DNA of 25,763 nt from CAZBDU01 sp964490725 (lineage in GTDB: Bacteria > Spirochaetota > Spirochaetia > SZUA-6 > DRHE01). This document shows positions 8,200 through 15,299 of this stretch, piece by piece. A model generated the notes under the pieces. That model made no database searches. It was not told where the DNA came from and was given only the letters and a program-made list of their open reading frames with translations. Every line of letters starts with the position of its first letter. The first letter of the stretch is position 1. The DNA lies in assembly GCA_964490725.1 (NCBI GenBank), contig CAZBDU010000075.1, forward strand, positions 1 through 25,763, written 5' to 3'. The position numbers were made by a program, and so were the translations under genes.

Positions 8200-9012
8200 T
8201 CAGCACCGGGTCATTCGCACGCCCTTCTCCTCGAAGAGCTTGCGGGTGCGGCGGTCCAGGCCCTTGTCCGTCACGATTTCGTCGAACACGGTGACGTCGG
8301 CCACCTTGTAGAAGGAGGCGTTGTTGAACTTGGACGAGGTGACCAGCCCGATCGTCTTCTTGCCGCAGCGTTCCAGGATCACCTTCGTTACCGCGCTCTC
8401 GTACACCTCGTCGGCGGTGACGCCGGCCACCGCGTCGATAGCGGTGACACTGACGAAGGCGATGTCCACGTTGAGCCGCTCGAACATCTCCACCGCCGTG
8501 GGCCCCATCACGAAGTTCTTGTAGGCGTTCAGGATCCCCCCGGCCAGGATGATCTCGAACCTGCGCCCGAACCGCTCCACGAGCTCGGCCAGGCGCATGG
8601 CCAGCAGGGGGGAAGCGGTGGCGATCTTGAGATTATCCCGTTCCACCAGGTTCTCCACCAGGGCCAGGCAGGTGCTGCCGGACTCGATGATCAGGAAGTC
8701 CCCGTTGCGGACCCGTAGGGCCGCCTCCCGGCCGATGCGCTTCTGCTCGTCGGTCATGGCGCGGGCGGAGCGGGACATGGGAGGGGCCACAACGATGTGC
8801 GCCAGCGACACCGCCCCGCCCCGCACCCGCTTGAGCAGGCCATCGGCCTCCAGCCGCTCCAGGTCGCGGCTCACGGTCATGCGCGACACGGGGAAGACCT
8901 CCGCCAGGGAGTCGATGGTCACCGACTTCCGCCGGTTCACGATCTCCAGGATCTGCTTGCGGCGGTCGAAGGACAGGAGCCCATCCTCCCGGTCGCCTTG
9001 CGTCTTGCTCAT
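8200..9012 (-). CDS. DeoR-family transcriptional regulator
   Basis: 270 aa, typical DeoR length. The N-terminal winged helix (about residues 15-70) shows RRKQILEIVNRRKSV, the recognition part FPVSRMTVSRDLERLEADG and the wing LLKRVRGGAV. The C-terminal ribose-5-phosphate-isomerase-like sensor domain shows the effector-loop residues IIESGSTCLAL, ILAGGILNAYKNFVMGP and a late VTDKGLD. DeoR proteins usually repress sugar operons and respond to a phosphorylated sugar. Here the likely effector is the product of the kinase downstream in the same operon, and the likely target is the repeat cluster at 10848-10897 (inference). The start is the ATG at 9012, 17 bases after the ABC ATPase stop; the longer open frame upstream is a shadow of the ATPase. 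Confidence 0.93.
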   Translation of the reverse strand: MSKTQGDREDGLLSFDRRKQILEIVNRRKSVTIDSLAEVFPVSRMTVSRDLERLEADGLLKRVRGGAVSLAHIVVAPPMSRSARAMTDEQKRIGREAALRVRNGDFLIIESGSTCLALVENLVERDNLKIATASPLLAMRLAELVERFGRRFEIILAGGILNAYKNFVMGPTAVEMFERLNVDIAFVSVTAIDAVAGVTADEVYESAVTKVILERCGKKTIGLVTSSKFNNASFYKVADVTVFDEIVTDKGLDRRTRKLFEEKGVRMTRC

Positions 9013-9029
9013 GGGCTCAAGCCCCCTTC

Positions 9030-9806
9030 TCAGGCCCGCCGGGACTCCTCCTCGCCAGCCCCCAGGAACATGTAGCGCACGATCTCGTCGTGGCCCGTTT
9101 CGGAGGTCTTCTTCACCACGACCCGGCGGCCGCCCCGGAGCACGAAGATGCGATCGCAGACGTGAAAGACGTCGTCCAGGCGGTGGCTGATGAAGATGGC
9201 CGGGATGCCGTGCTCCTTCAGCTGCATGACGATGTCCAGGACCTTGCCGATCTCCTTCAGCGCCAGGTTCGCCGTGGGCTCGTCCAGCACCAGCATCTTG
9301 GGACCGAAGCTCACCGCCTTGCTGATGGCCACCGCCTGCTGCTGCCCGCCGGAGAGCTTGCCCACCGGCTTCCTGGGTTCCTGGATGTCGATCTTGAGCT
9401 TCCCGAGTATCTCCACGGACCTGCGTTCCATCCGCCCCCGCCGCAGGAAGCGGAACACCGGATCGATCTGGATCTCCCTGCCCAGAAAGAGGTTCTCCGC
9501 CACGTTGAGGTCCTGGCAGAGCTCCAGGTTCTGATAGACCATCTCGATCCCGAGCCGCTTGGAGACCTTCGGGCTGTCGATGTGGACTTCCCTGCCGTCC
9601 AGGAGAATCGAGCCCCTGTCGGCGCGGTAGAACCCGGTGAGGATCTTCATCAACGCGGACTTTCCCGCCGCATTGTCTCCCACCAGGCCCAGCACCTCGC
9701 CGCAGCGCAGGTCCAGGCTCACCCCGTCCAGGGCCTTGATCCCTCCGAAGGACTTGTGGATGTCGCGCATCTCCAGGATGCACTCCTCGTCGATGATGGG
9801 CATCAT
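9030..9806 (-). CDS. ABC transporter ATP-binding protein, single-domain sugar type (FrcA-like)
   Basis: 258 aa, one ATPase domain. Walker A GDNAAGKSAL (about residues 38-47; the Lys-Ser pair is kept, the following Thr is Ala), Q-loop VYQNLELCQDL, signature LSGGQQQAVAISKA, Walker B MLVLDEPT and the H-loop ISHRLDDV are all present. The DNAAGKS form and one-domain length match the fructose/ribose importer group with FrcA-like ATPases, as opposed to the two-domain RbsA type at 22649. The ATG at 9806 overlaps the permease stop (TGATG). Its permease partner is truncated and no binding protein is next to it, so the importer is probably not functional as sequenced. Confidence 0.92.
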   Translation of the reverse strand: MMPIIDEECILEMRDIHKSFGGIKALDGVSLDLRCGEVLGLVGDNAAGKSALMKILTGFYRADRGSILLDGREVHIDSPKVSKRLGIEMVYQNLELCQDLNVAENLFLGREIQIDPVFRFLRRGRMERRSVEILGKLKIDIQEPRKPVGKLSGGQQQAVAISKAVSFGPKMLVLDEPTANLALKEIGKVLDIVMQLKEHGIPAIFISHRLDDVFHVCDRIFVLRGGRRVVVKKTSETGHDEIVRYMFLGAGEEESRRA

Positions 9807-10444
9807 CACTTGAATCCTCCTCCGCGCACCGAATCCACGAAGACCGCCAGGAGAATGACCGCGCCCTTGACGATGAGCTGGTAGTAGGCCTGCACGCTCA
9901 AGAGCACCATGCCGTTCTGCAGCACCGCCAGAATCAGCACGCCGATCAGGGTGCCGGCGAGGCCTGCAGTCGCGGCGCTCACCACCAGCCCCCAGAAGCG
10001 GACCATCCTCACGTTGATTCCCGAGATGTAGCTGGCCTCTCCGTTGCCTCCCACCGCGTAGACCCGTTTCCCGTGGCCGGTGTAGGTGAGCATGATGAAC
10101 ACCAGCAGGTAGACGGCCAGCATGATGTACACGCTCACCGGGATCCCCAGCACCCTCCCGGAGCCGACGGCGGAGAAGAAGCGCCCAGTGACCCCCAGCG
10201 CCCGCGCTTCGGTGAGCCGGTAGGCGATGCCCTGGTAGACCATCATGGCGCCCAGGGTGGTGATGATGGGATTGAAGCGCAGGAATGCCACCAGCGAGCC
10301 GTTGATGGTGCCGCAGAGGATCGTCACGCCCACGGCGATGGTGATGGCGATGGCCGGGCCCACGGTCATGCCCCTGCGAATCAACACCACCATGATTCCC
10401 GAAGACAGCGCCAGGATGGAGTACTGCGACACGTCGATCTCGGT
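9806..10444 (-). pseudogene. Sugar ABC transporter permease remnant, N-terminus missing
   Basis: About 212 codons of a RbsC/FrcC-type inner-membrane permease, beginning abruptly at TEIDVSQYSILALSSGI. That motif lies some 75-85 residues into intact homologues (compare GGLDISVGSILGF in the permease at 20593-21654). Later family markers are intact: NPIITTLGAMMVYQGIAYRL, GKRVYAVGGNGEASYISGI and the last membrane segments to VRGGGFK. Upstream of about 10441 the frame is replaced by aminotransferase sequence, so the first membrane helices and start codon are lost. A GTG at 10432 could in principle start a 208-residue fragment. It overlaps the ATPase start, showing the original operon order. Confidence 0.85.
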
Positions 10445-10835
10445 TCTTGAGGGCCAGCTTCAGCCCCCCCTCAACCGCCAGGGCGCCGCCCACCGTGAAG
10501 GAGACGCGGTTGATCTTCCCCGGAGCAAGCTCGGCCAGCTTCGCGGCCAGGGCGAAGCGCGAGGGGGTGTCGAAGCCCTGATGCACGTGGCTGATGTTGC
10601 GGGCGTGCTCGTAGGCGGTGCTGTTGAGCTCCTCGTTGGCGAAGCCCAGGTACATGGCCCAGCTCTGGGAGGTGCAATCGATGTAGCGCTTGCCGTCGGT
10701 GTCCTCCAGCCACACGCCGTGGCGCCGCACGATCGTCGGCGCCGGCCGGGTCCCCCCGCCGATCATCAGGTGCTTCTCCCACGCGTCTCTCTGGCTCGCG
10801 CTCATGGCATACAGACGCTGCAGCAGCGGATCCAT
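10443..10835 (-). pseudogene. Class-III (PLP-dependent) aminotransferase, N-terminal fragment
   Basis: About 131 codons matching the start of a class-III aminotransferase: DAWEKHLMIGGG, VWLEDTDGKRYIDCTS, HARNISHVHQGFDTPSRF, then the PLP-phosphate region VSFTVGGALAVEGGLKLALKNR. Roughly 300 residues, including the catalytic Lys, are missing. At about 10441-10446 the sequence switches to permease DNA in another frame. By chance the aminotransferase frame stays open through the permease remnant and joins the ABC ATPase frame, giving a 611-codon open frame that is not a real protein. I chose the ATG at 10835 because AAGGGGG precedes it; an ATG 30 bases upstream lies in the promoter leader. First gene of operon B. 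Confidence 0.85.
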
Positions 10836-10847
10836 GGCCCCCTTCCT

Positions 10848-10897
10848 CTTAACAGCTTGAAACAAGTATTAGCAGATTGTAACAGATTTACACAGGA
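10848..10897. promoter_or_regulatory. Five phased 10-bp direct repeats, probable DeoR operator
   Basis: Consecutive + strand decamers, each starting exactly 10 bases after the last: CTTAACAGCT, TGAAACAAGT, ATTAGCAGAT, TGTAACAGAT and TTACACAGGA. Positions 6-7 are CA in all five, and position 10 is T in four. The array covers the -10 element, spacer and transcription start of the operon B promoter, where a repressor would block it. DeoR-family proteins are known to use short direct repeats spaced by about one helical turn, and a DeoR gene is in the operon. The binding assignment is inference. Confidence 0.65.
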
Positions 10898-10903
10898 TGT
10901 CAA
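10876..10903 (-). promoter_or_regulatory. Sigma-70-type promoter of operon B
   Basis: On the - strand, TTGACA (10903-10898) and TACAAT (10881-10876) are separated by 16 bases: a perfect -35 box and a 5/6 match at -10. Transcription should start near 10869, about 33 bases before the aminotransferase ATG. The phased repeats at 10848-10897 overlie it. Confidence 0.75.
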
Positions 10904-10949
10904 GCACTGGCTCCGCCGGGCCTCCGGCCCACCTCGCCGGGTCCTCCCC

Positions 10950-10978
10950 TTGATCTCTGCCCGCAATGTCCATAAACT
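10950..10978 (+). promoter_or_regulatory. Promoter of the toxin-antitoxin pair
   Basis: TTGATC (10950-10955), a 17-base spacer, then TAAACT (10973-10978): 4/6 matches in each box. The -10 abuts the ATG at 10979. The predicted start point (about 10984-10986) therefore coincides with the second ATG at 10985, suggesting a leaderless message. Confidence 0.5.
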
Positions 10979-11248
10979 ATGACCATGGACACGAAAGAGC
11001 AGGCCATTCCCGCGGGGCGGTTCAAGCAGCACTGCCTGTCCATCATCGACCAGGTCGCCAGGACGCACCGACCGGTGGTGATCACCAAGCGAGGCAAGCC
11101 CATGGCCCGGCTGGTGCCGGTGGAGACCGATGAGGAGATCGAGCGCGCCATACTGGCCCGGATGCGGGAGGGAGAGGGCGGCATGCTCGTGGACGAGAAG
11201 ACCTTTCTGCAGCCCTCCTCGGAGATTGCAGGTTGGTCGGAAACGTGA
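10979..11248 (+). CDS. Phd/YefM-type antitoxin
   Basis: 89 aa, small DNA-binding antitoxin. The N-terminal fold shows the family pattern AGRFKQHCLSIIDQV, then RPVVITKRGKPMARLVPV (about residues 12-49). The acidic, probably disordered C-terminus would wrap and neutralise the toxin. Such proteins also repress their own promoter together with the toxin. Start is ATG 10979 or ATG 10985; the latter would fit a leaderless transcript. The stop TGA overlaps the GTG of the PIN gene. The pair lies between operons B and D, in the opposite orientation, which may mark an insertion point. Confidence 0.88.
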   Translation: MTMDTKEQAIPAGRFKQHCLSIIDQVARTHRPVVITKRGKPMARLVPVETDEEIERAILARMREGEGGMLVDEKTFLQPSSEIAGWSET

Positions 11249-11631
11249 TCGTTCTGGACACACACGTCCTGGTCTGGTGGACACAGCAGCCGGAGCTTCT
11301 GAGCAGCGCGGCGGCGCAGGCCATCGACGGGGCAGAGCGCATCCTGGTGCCGGCGATCTGCTTCTGGGAAACCTCGCTTCTGGTGCGCGAAGGAAGGCTC
11401 GCCCTCAAGAGGGGGCAGCCCGTCGCCGACTGGGCGGCGGAGGTCCTGTCCATCCCAAGGCTGCGGGCCGTGCCCCTATCGGTGGGGCTGGCCCTGGCCG
11501 CGGATGCGCTGGACATGCATCCCCATCCGGCGGACCGGTTCATCGCCGCCACGGCGCTGAGCCACAAGTGCCCCCTGGTAAGCAAGGACGAGCTCCTCCG
11601 GGCGGTCGGCGGGCTGGCCACGATCTGGTGA
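11245..11631 (+). CDS. PIN-domain ribonuclease toxin (VapC-like)
   Basis: 128 aa, one PIN domain, expected to be an Mg-dependent RNase toxin neutralised by the upstream protein. The four acidic residues are visible: Asp5 (VLDTHVLVW), Glu42 (CFWETSLLV), Asp97 (HPADRFIAATA) and Asp115 (SKDELL). The start chosen is GTG 11245, giving the GTGA overlap with the antitoxin and the usual short lead before the first Asp. A TTG at 11233 would add four residues. The DTHVLVW and HPADRFIAATA forms are those of PIN toxins that pair with Phd-type antitoxins. The gene ends 22 bases from the convergent end of operon D, with no clear terminator between. Confidence 0.9.
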   Translation: MIVLDTHVLVWWTQQPELLSSAAAQAIDGAERILVPAICFWETSLLVREGRLALKRGQPVADWAAEVLSIPRLRAVPLSVGLALAADALDMHPHPADRFIAATALSHKCPLVSKDELLRAVGGLATIW

Positions 11632-11653
11632 CCGGGCCCTCCTCCACCCTGGT

Positions 11654-12784
11654 TCAGAACAGCTTGGAGAGGTTGATCTCCGTGGACTGAGGCCCCTCGA
11701 TGTCGTACACCCATCCGGGGACCTCCTTCATGAGGCTGCCCGCCTCCCGGTACATGGCCAGCACGTTGGCCAGCGGCGAGAGGGGCTGCACGGCGTGGGA
11801 GGGTCCCAGGATGAGCCCCCCTTCGGGGAACAGCTCCAGGCGGCGGCGAACCTCCCGCCGCACCTCCTCCACCGTGCCGAAGGCCAGCTCCTTCTGGACG
11901 TCCATGCTGCCCTGGAACAGCAGGCGGCCGCCGTAGCGGCCCGCCAGGGTGGCGATGTCGTTCTCCGGGGTGGTGGGCTGGACCACGTCGTAGACGTCCA
12001 GCCCCAGCTCGATCAGGCGGTCCAGGAAGGGCCACACCGTGCCGCACATGTGCATCATGGCCCTGGCGCCGTACCGGTGCACCATCCGGAAATAGGCGCC
12101 GTACCTGGGGGCGAAGTGGCGCTCGAAGATCTCCTTGCCGATCATCGGGCCCAGCTGGTTGCCCAGATCCTCACCCACGTGGCAGAAGTCCACCAGTCCC
12201 CGGCTCGCCTGCAGGATCCGTTCGTGCAGCTGGTAGTAGAAGCGAAAACGCGCCTCCATGATCTCCAGGAGCACGGGGCTGTCGTCGATCAGGTCCATGA
12301 GCACCTGCTCCATGCCCCGGGCCCGGGAGATGCCGTTGATGAAGTCCAGGTCCCCCGCGGTGCCGCAGCAGACCGCAAAGCCCGCCTCCCGCAACGCCGC
12401 GGCCTGGCGGTGGACGCCGGAGCAGTCGAACCAGTCGGCGGAGGGGAAATGGGAGCGGTCCAGATCCGCCAGCTCCAGGACGCCGGCGAAGGGCTGGAAC
12501 ACAGACTCCAGGTAGCGTCCCCCCTCGAACTGCGCGTAGGTGTAGTGCTCTCCCCAATAGCCTTCCACGCTGCCGTCGGGGAAGCGCTGCAGCTCGGGGC
12601 CCACGTAGGCCGGCTCCACGTAGCGGAAGTCGTCTCCCAGGACCCGCAGCATCTGCTCGTCGTTGGCCAATCCGAGGTGCTCCTTGATCTGCTGGTTCAC
12701 CTCCGGGGTGCCCTCGTGCTTGATGGGGATGCGGTCGAAGCCCCTGCGCTCGCAGCAGGCCATTACCCGTTCGCGTGAGGTCAT
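11654..12784 (-). CDS. UroD-family protein, methyltransferase-like, with intact H-x-C zinc motif
   Basis: 376 aa, a uroporphyrinogen-decarboxylase-fold protein. Corrinoid-system relatives (MtaA, MtbA, CmuA) move methyl groups from a corrinoid protein to a thiol or other acceptor, using a zinc bound by an H-x-C pair plus a later Cys. Here MMHMCGT supplies His245 and Cys247. The later site reads GPSHAVQP, without the third Cys of MtaA. The N-terminus (MTSRERVMACCERRGFDRIPIKHEG) and YDVVQPTTPENDI are typical of UroD-like proteins in catabolic operons. The ATG at 12784 overlaps the stop of the upstream UroD gene (ATGA). Last gene of operon D and the best candidate there for the second methyltransferase; acceptor unknown. 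Confidence 0.85.
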   Translation of the reverse strand: MTSRERVMACCERRGFDRIPIKHEGTPEVNQQIKEHLGLANDEQMLRVLGDDFRYVEPAYVGPELQRFPDGSVEGYWGEHYTYAQFEGGRYLESVFQPFAGVLELADLDRSHFPSADWFDCSGVHRQAAALREAGFAVCCGTAGDLDFINGISRARGMEQVLMDLIDDSPVLLEIMEARFRFYYQLHERILQASRGLVDFCHVGEDLGNQLGPMIGKEIFERHFAPRYGAYFRMVHRYGARAMMHMCGTVWPFLDRLIELGLDVYDVVQPTTPENDIATLAGRYGGRLLFQGSMDVQKELAFGTVEEVRREVRRRLELFPEGGLILGPSHAVQPLSPLANVLAMYREAGSLMKEVPGWVYDIEGPQSTEINLSKLF

Positions 12785-13971
12785 GTGCTGCCTCCCATCT
12801 CCTCGATGATCTGGTTGAGCCGCCGCCGGTAGTAGGAGAAGCGCTCCCAGGTGCAGTCCTGGGAGACGAAGTGATCCACGTGGGGGATGTAGCGCCCCCG
12901 GGCCAGCATGGCCTGCACCACCTTCAGCTCCGCCTCGATCTGCTCCGTACCTGAGCCGGCGAACAGCACCCGCTTGTCGAAGCCCCCCAGGATGCGGAGC
13001 TCCGGGAACCGCTCGCGGATGCGCAGCAGGTCGTTGCCCGCCGCCCGCTCGAAGGGATACATCCCGGTGACCCCGGTTTCCACGATCAGCGGGATGAGCT
13101 CTTCCACGTAGCCGTCGCTGTCGGTGAGCACGATGTCCACCCCGGCCTCCCGGGCGAAGGACACCATGGCCCGGTACCGCGGGGCCAGGAACTCCCGGAA
13201 GTGCTCGGGGGAGACGAGCGAGCCCTGCTTGCCCGCCATGTCCTCCCAGATCAGAATGCAGTCCACCTGTACGTCACGGATGATCCGGCCGTAGTAGGCC
13301 AGCAGGAAGCGCAGGAAGGTGTCGCAGATGTCGTGGATCAGCGCCGGGTCGTCGTACAGGGTCAGCAGGTAGCGGGTCAGACCCATGATCTGCCGCGGGA
13401 AGCCCAGGAACCCGCCGTTGGTGCCTCCCAGCCTGATCGGGTAGTCACGCTCCTTCAGGCGCGCCGCGATCGCCTCCCAGGGCTGGGGCAGGCGGGCCTC
13501 GATGGTCTGCTCGCTGTAGTGCTCCTTGTACTCGTTCCAGCTCTTCCAGTCCTTCACCGGGTTGTCCAGCGGGAGCGGCAGGGAGCGAAGGCCGGGATCG
13601 TTCTTGTTGGTCACCCCGTAGGCGTCCCGGTACACCACGCAGTCCTGGCCGCGCTCCAGGACCTGGACGGGAAAGCGGGGGCTGTAGTCCACCGGGAACT
13701 TGGTGAGGTACTGATCCAGGCCGAACACCGGCTGGACGTTCACGTCCCCGGCCTTCTCCAGGCCCCGGGAGGAGATGGTGCGGTTGGCCATGATGGCCTC
13801 GCCGTCGGGGATCTCCGCCGGCACCGGCTGCCTCTCCGGGAGCCCCTCGGTGAGCCAGCGGCGGATCGTCCCCGCCCAGTAGCCGAACTCCACCTTGGGC
13901 ACCTGGATGCCGGGGGCGTAGACCCCCGGCTCCATGCGCATCACCGAGAGAAACTTGTCCCGGGAAGTCAC
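12781..13971 (-). CDS. UroD-family protein lacking the H-x-C zinc motif
   Basis: 396 aa. It is a clear paralogue of the protein at 19326-20567: both share FGYW, a TEGLP segment near the N-terminus, a KDW-SWN segment, DDP-LIHDI, WED followed by GSxVSP, and GVTGMYPFE or GVTGMYPME. Where corrinoid methyltransferases have H-x-C, it reads TDSDGYVEE (Asp284, Asp286), so zinc thiolate activation as in MtaA is not expected. It may be a different decarboxylase or carry another metal. The start is the GTG at 13971, overlapping the last base of the isomerase stop codon; AAAGG lies just upstream. The open frame running to 14163 is a shadow of the isomerase gene. Its stop overlaps the next UroD gene. Confidence 0.83.
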   Translation of the reverse strand: MTSRDKFLSVMRMEPGVYAPGIQVPKVEFGYWAGTIRRWLTEGLPERQPVPAEIPDGEAIMANRTISSRGLEKAGDVNVQPVFGLDQYLTKFPVDYSPRFPVQVLERGQDCVVYRDAYGVTNKNDPGLRSLPLPLDNPVKDWKSWNEYKEHYSEQTIEARLPQPWEAIAARLKERDYPIRLGGTNGGFLGFPRQIMGLTRYLLTLYDDPALIHDICDTFLRFLLAYYGRIIRDVQVDCILIWEDMAGKQGSLVSPEHFREFLAPRYRAMVSFAREAGVDIVLTDSDGYVEELIPLIVETGVTGMYPFERAAGNDLLRIRERFPELRILGGFDKRVLFAGSGTEQIEAELKVVQAMLARGRYIPHVDHFVSQDCTWERFSYYRRRLNQIIEEMGGST

Positions 13972-14954
13972 TAGCCTTTCAGCACCAGGTCGCTCACCAG
14001 CTCCATGTTGTCCGCGAAGCGGTACCCCTTCAGGTTGGCCTCGATCTCGGCCTCGTGCGCGGCCAGGATGTCGGCCAGGCGCCTGTAGCGCCAGATCAGC
14101 TTGACCCCCATCTCCAGGCTCCTGGCCCGATCGTCCCGGGGGACGATCGTGTCGATGGAGCACCAGCCCGAGAAGTCGGTCTTGTTCAAGTAATAGAAGA
14201 ACTCCAGGATCTCCCAGAAGTTGATGGTCCCGAAGATCATGTCCGGATCGGCGTCCTTGTAGTTCTCGTTAAGGTGCACCTGGCCCAGCCTGCCGTGGGA
14301 GTCCAGGATGGTGAGGCTTTCGGCCAGGTTCTCCTGCACCATCAGGGCGTGGCCCACGTCGATGACCCCGGTCACGTTGTCCAGCCCCACGTCGTTCAGA
14401 AGCATCATGAGCTTGCCGACGTTGGACACGTACTGCTTCTGCCGGGGGTCCTTGCTCTTGTATTCCACGGCCACCTTGACGCTGCGGTCGTGCTCGCCGA
14501 TCTCGCGAATCGTGTCCACCAGGTACCTCCAGGCGTCCCGGTGATTGCACTGGAAGGGATAGTCCAGACCGTCGTGGGCAGGCCACAGCAGCACGCTTTC
14601 CGCCTTGACCTCCTTGGAGAAGTCCATGGCGTCCTTGAACAGCCTGGCCGTGTCCTTTCGGACCTTCTCCTCGCCGGTGCTGAAGCCGCCGTGACGGTAC
14701 TTGCGGTCCGCCCAGCACTCCACCGCCAGGTTGGAGACCTTGAGGCCGTGGCCGGCCAGCTTCCTGACCAGCGTGTCGGGGTCGGCGGGCAGCGGCGGGG
14801 TGGGATAGAACACGAACAGGCCGCTTAAGCCTTCGATCTTCGACATCACCTCAAGCTGCTCGTCGGTATCCATGGGCTCGAAGTAGCCGCCCGGGACGTA
14901 GCGCTCGGCGTACGTGCCCAGGCACCACAGGTGGGCGTCCACGTTGAGTTTCAT
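13971..14954 (-). CDS. Sugar isomerase/epimerase, xylose-isomerase-like TIM barrel resembling L-rhamnose isomerase
   Basis: 327 aa. Probable metal ligands in order: Glu of VAVEYKSKDP, Asp of GVIDVGHA, His of GQVHLNENYKDADPD and Asp of GWCSIDTIVPRDD. The E-x-K pair, the D-x-x-H pair and a final Asp (most relatives have Glu) recall Pseudomonas-type L-rhamnose isomerase, though that enzyme is longer. Expected role: interconverting an aldose and ketose of the rhamnose type. The ATG at 14954 follows RhaM by 12 bases and has a strong AAGGAGGAG site. The stop overlaps the GTG of the UroD gene. Epimerase or inosose-type activity remains possible for this fold. Confidence 0.82.
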   Translation of the reverse strand: MKLNVDAHLWCLGTYAERYVPGGYFEPMDTDEQLEVMSKIEGLSGLFVFYPTPPLPADPDTLVRKLAGHGLKVSNLAVECWADRKYRHGGFSTGEEKVRKDTARLFKDAMDFSKEVKAESVLLWPAHDGLDYPFQCNHRDAWRYLVDTIREIGEHDRSVKVAVEYKSKDPRQKQYVSNVGKLMMLLNDVGLDNVTGVIDVGHALMVQENLAESLTILDSHGRLGQVHLNENYKDADPDMIFGTINFWEILEFFYYLNKTDFSGWCSIDTIVPRDDRARSLEMGVKLIWRYRRLADILAAHEAEIEANLKGYRFADNMELVSDLVLKG

Positions 14955-14966
14955 GACTCCTCCTTG

Positions 14967-15287
14967 TCAGTCCTGATGAAAGACCTCTTCCAGGTCCTCG
15001 CTCTCCGGGCCGAGAATCGTAGGGTCGCTTTTGACGAAGAACCTGTCCATGGCGTTCTGCCAGCGGGTGTTCACCTCCTGCCGCCCCATCTGATCGAAGG
15101 CCTTCTTGGCGTCCTCACACTCGAAGTACCCGAAAAGGGTCCCGTCCCTCCGGAAGAAGATCGAGTAGTTGCGGATGCCGCTCTCGCGGATGGCCCTGGC
15201 CATGTCCGGCCAGATCTCGTCGTGAGCCTTCTTGTATTCCGCCTTCATCTCCGGCCTTATCCGGAACACGAACCCGTAGCGCTTCAT
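14967..15287 (-). CDS. rhaM: L-rhamnose mutarotase
   Basis: 106 aa, near the usual family length of about 104. It interconverts the alpha and beta anomers of L-rhamnose or a related 6-deoxyhexose. The catalytic surroundings match RhaM: Tyr18 and His22 in AEYKKAHDEIWPDM, the following GIRNYSIFFRRDGTLFGYFE, and NTRWQNAMDRFF, where RhaM usually has two Trp and here the second is Gln. The ATG at 15287 is preceded by GGGAGGAGG. It lies between the MttB gene (12 bases upstream) and the isomerase (12 bases downstream), so a sugar step is wired into a methyltransferase operon. The exact sugar is uncertain. Confidence 0.93.
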   Translation of the reverse strand: MKRYGFVFRIRPEMKAEYKKAHDEIWPDMARAIRESGIRNYSIFFRRDGTLFGYFECEDAKKAFDQMGRQEVNTRWQNAMDRFFVKSDPTILGPESEDLEEVFHQD

Positions 15288-15299
15288 GGGCCTCCTCCC

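Noticed and set aside
9030..10865. Continuous 611-codon open frame suggesting an aminotransferase-ATPase fusion protein
   Set aside because: The middle third is the permease gene read out of frame, and the ATPase has its own ATG overlapping the permease stop. The open frame is an accident of the deletion junction.
13972..14163. N-terminal extension of the UroD gene to 14163
   Set aside because: The extra residues are low-complexity and overlap the isomerase in another frame. The family N-terminus begins at the GTG at 13971.
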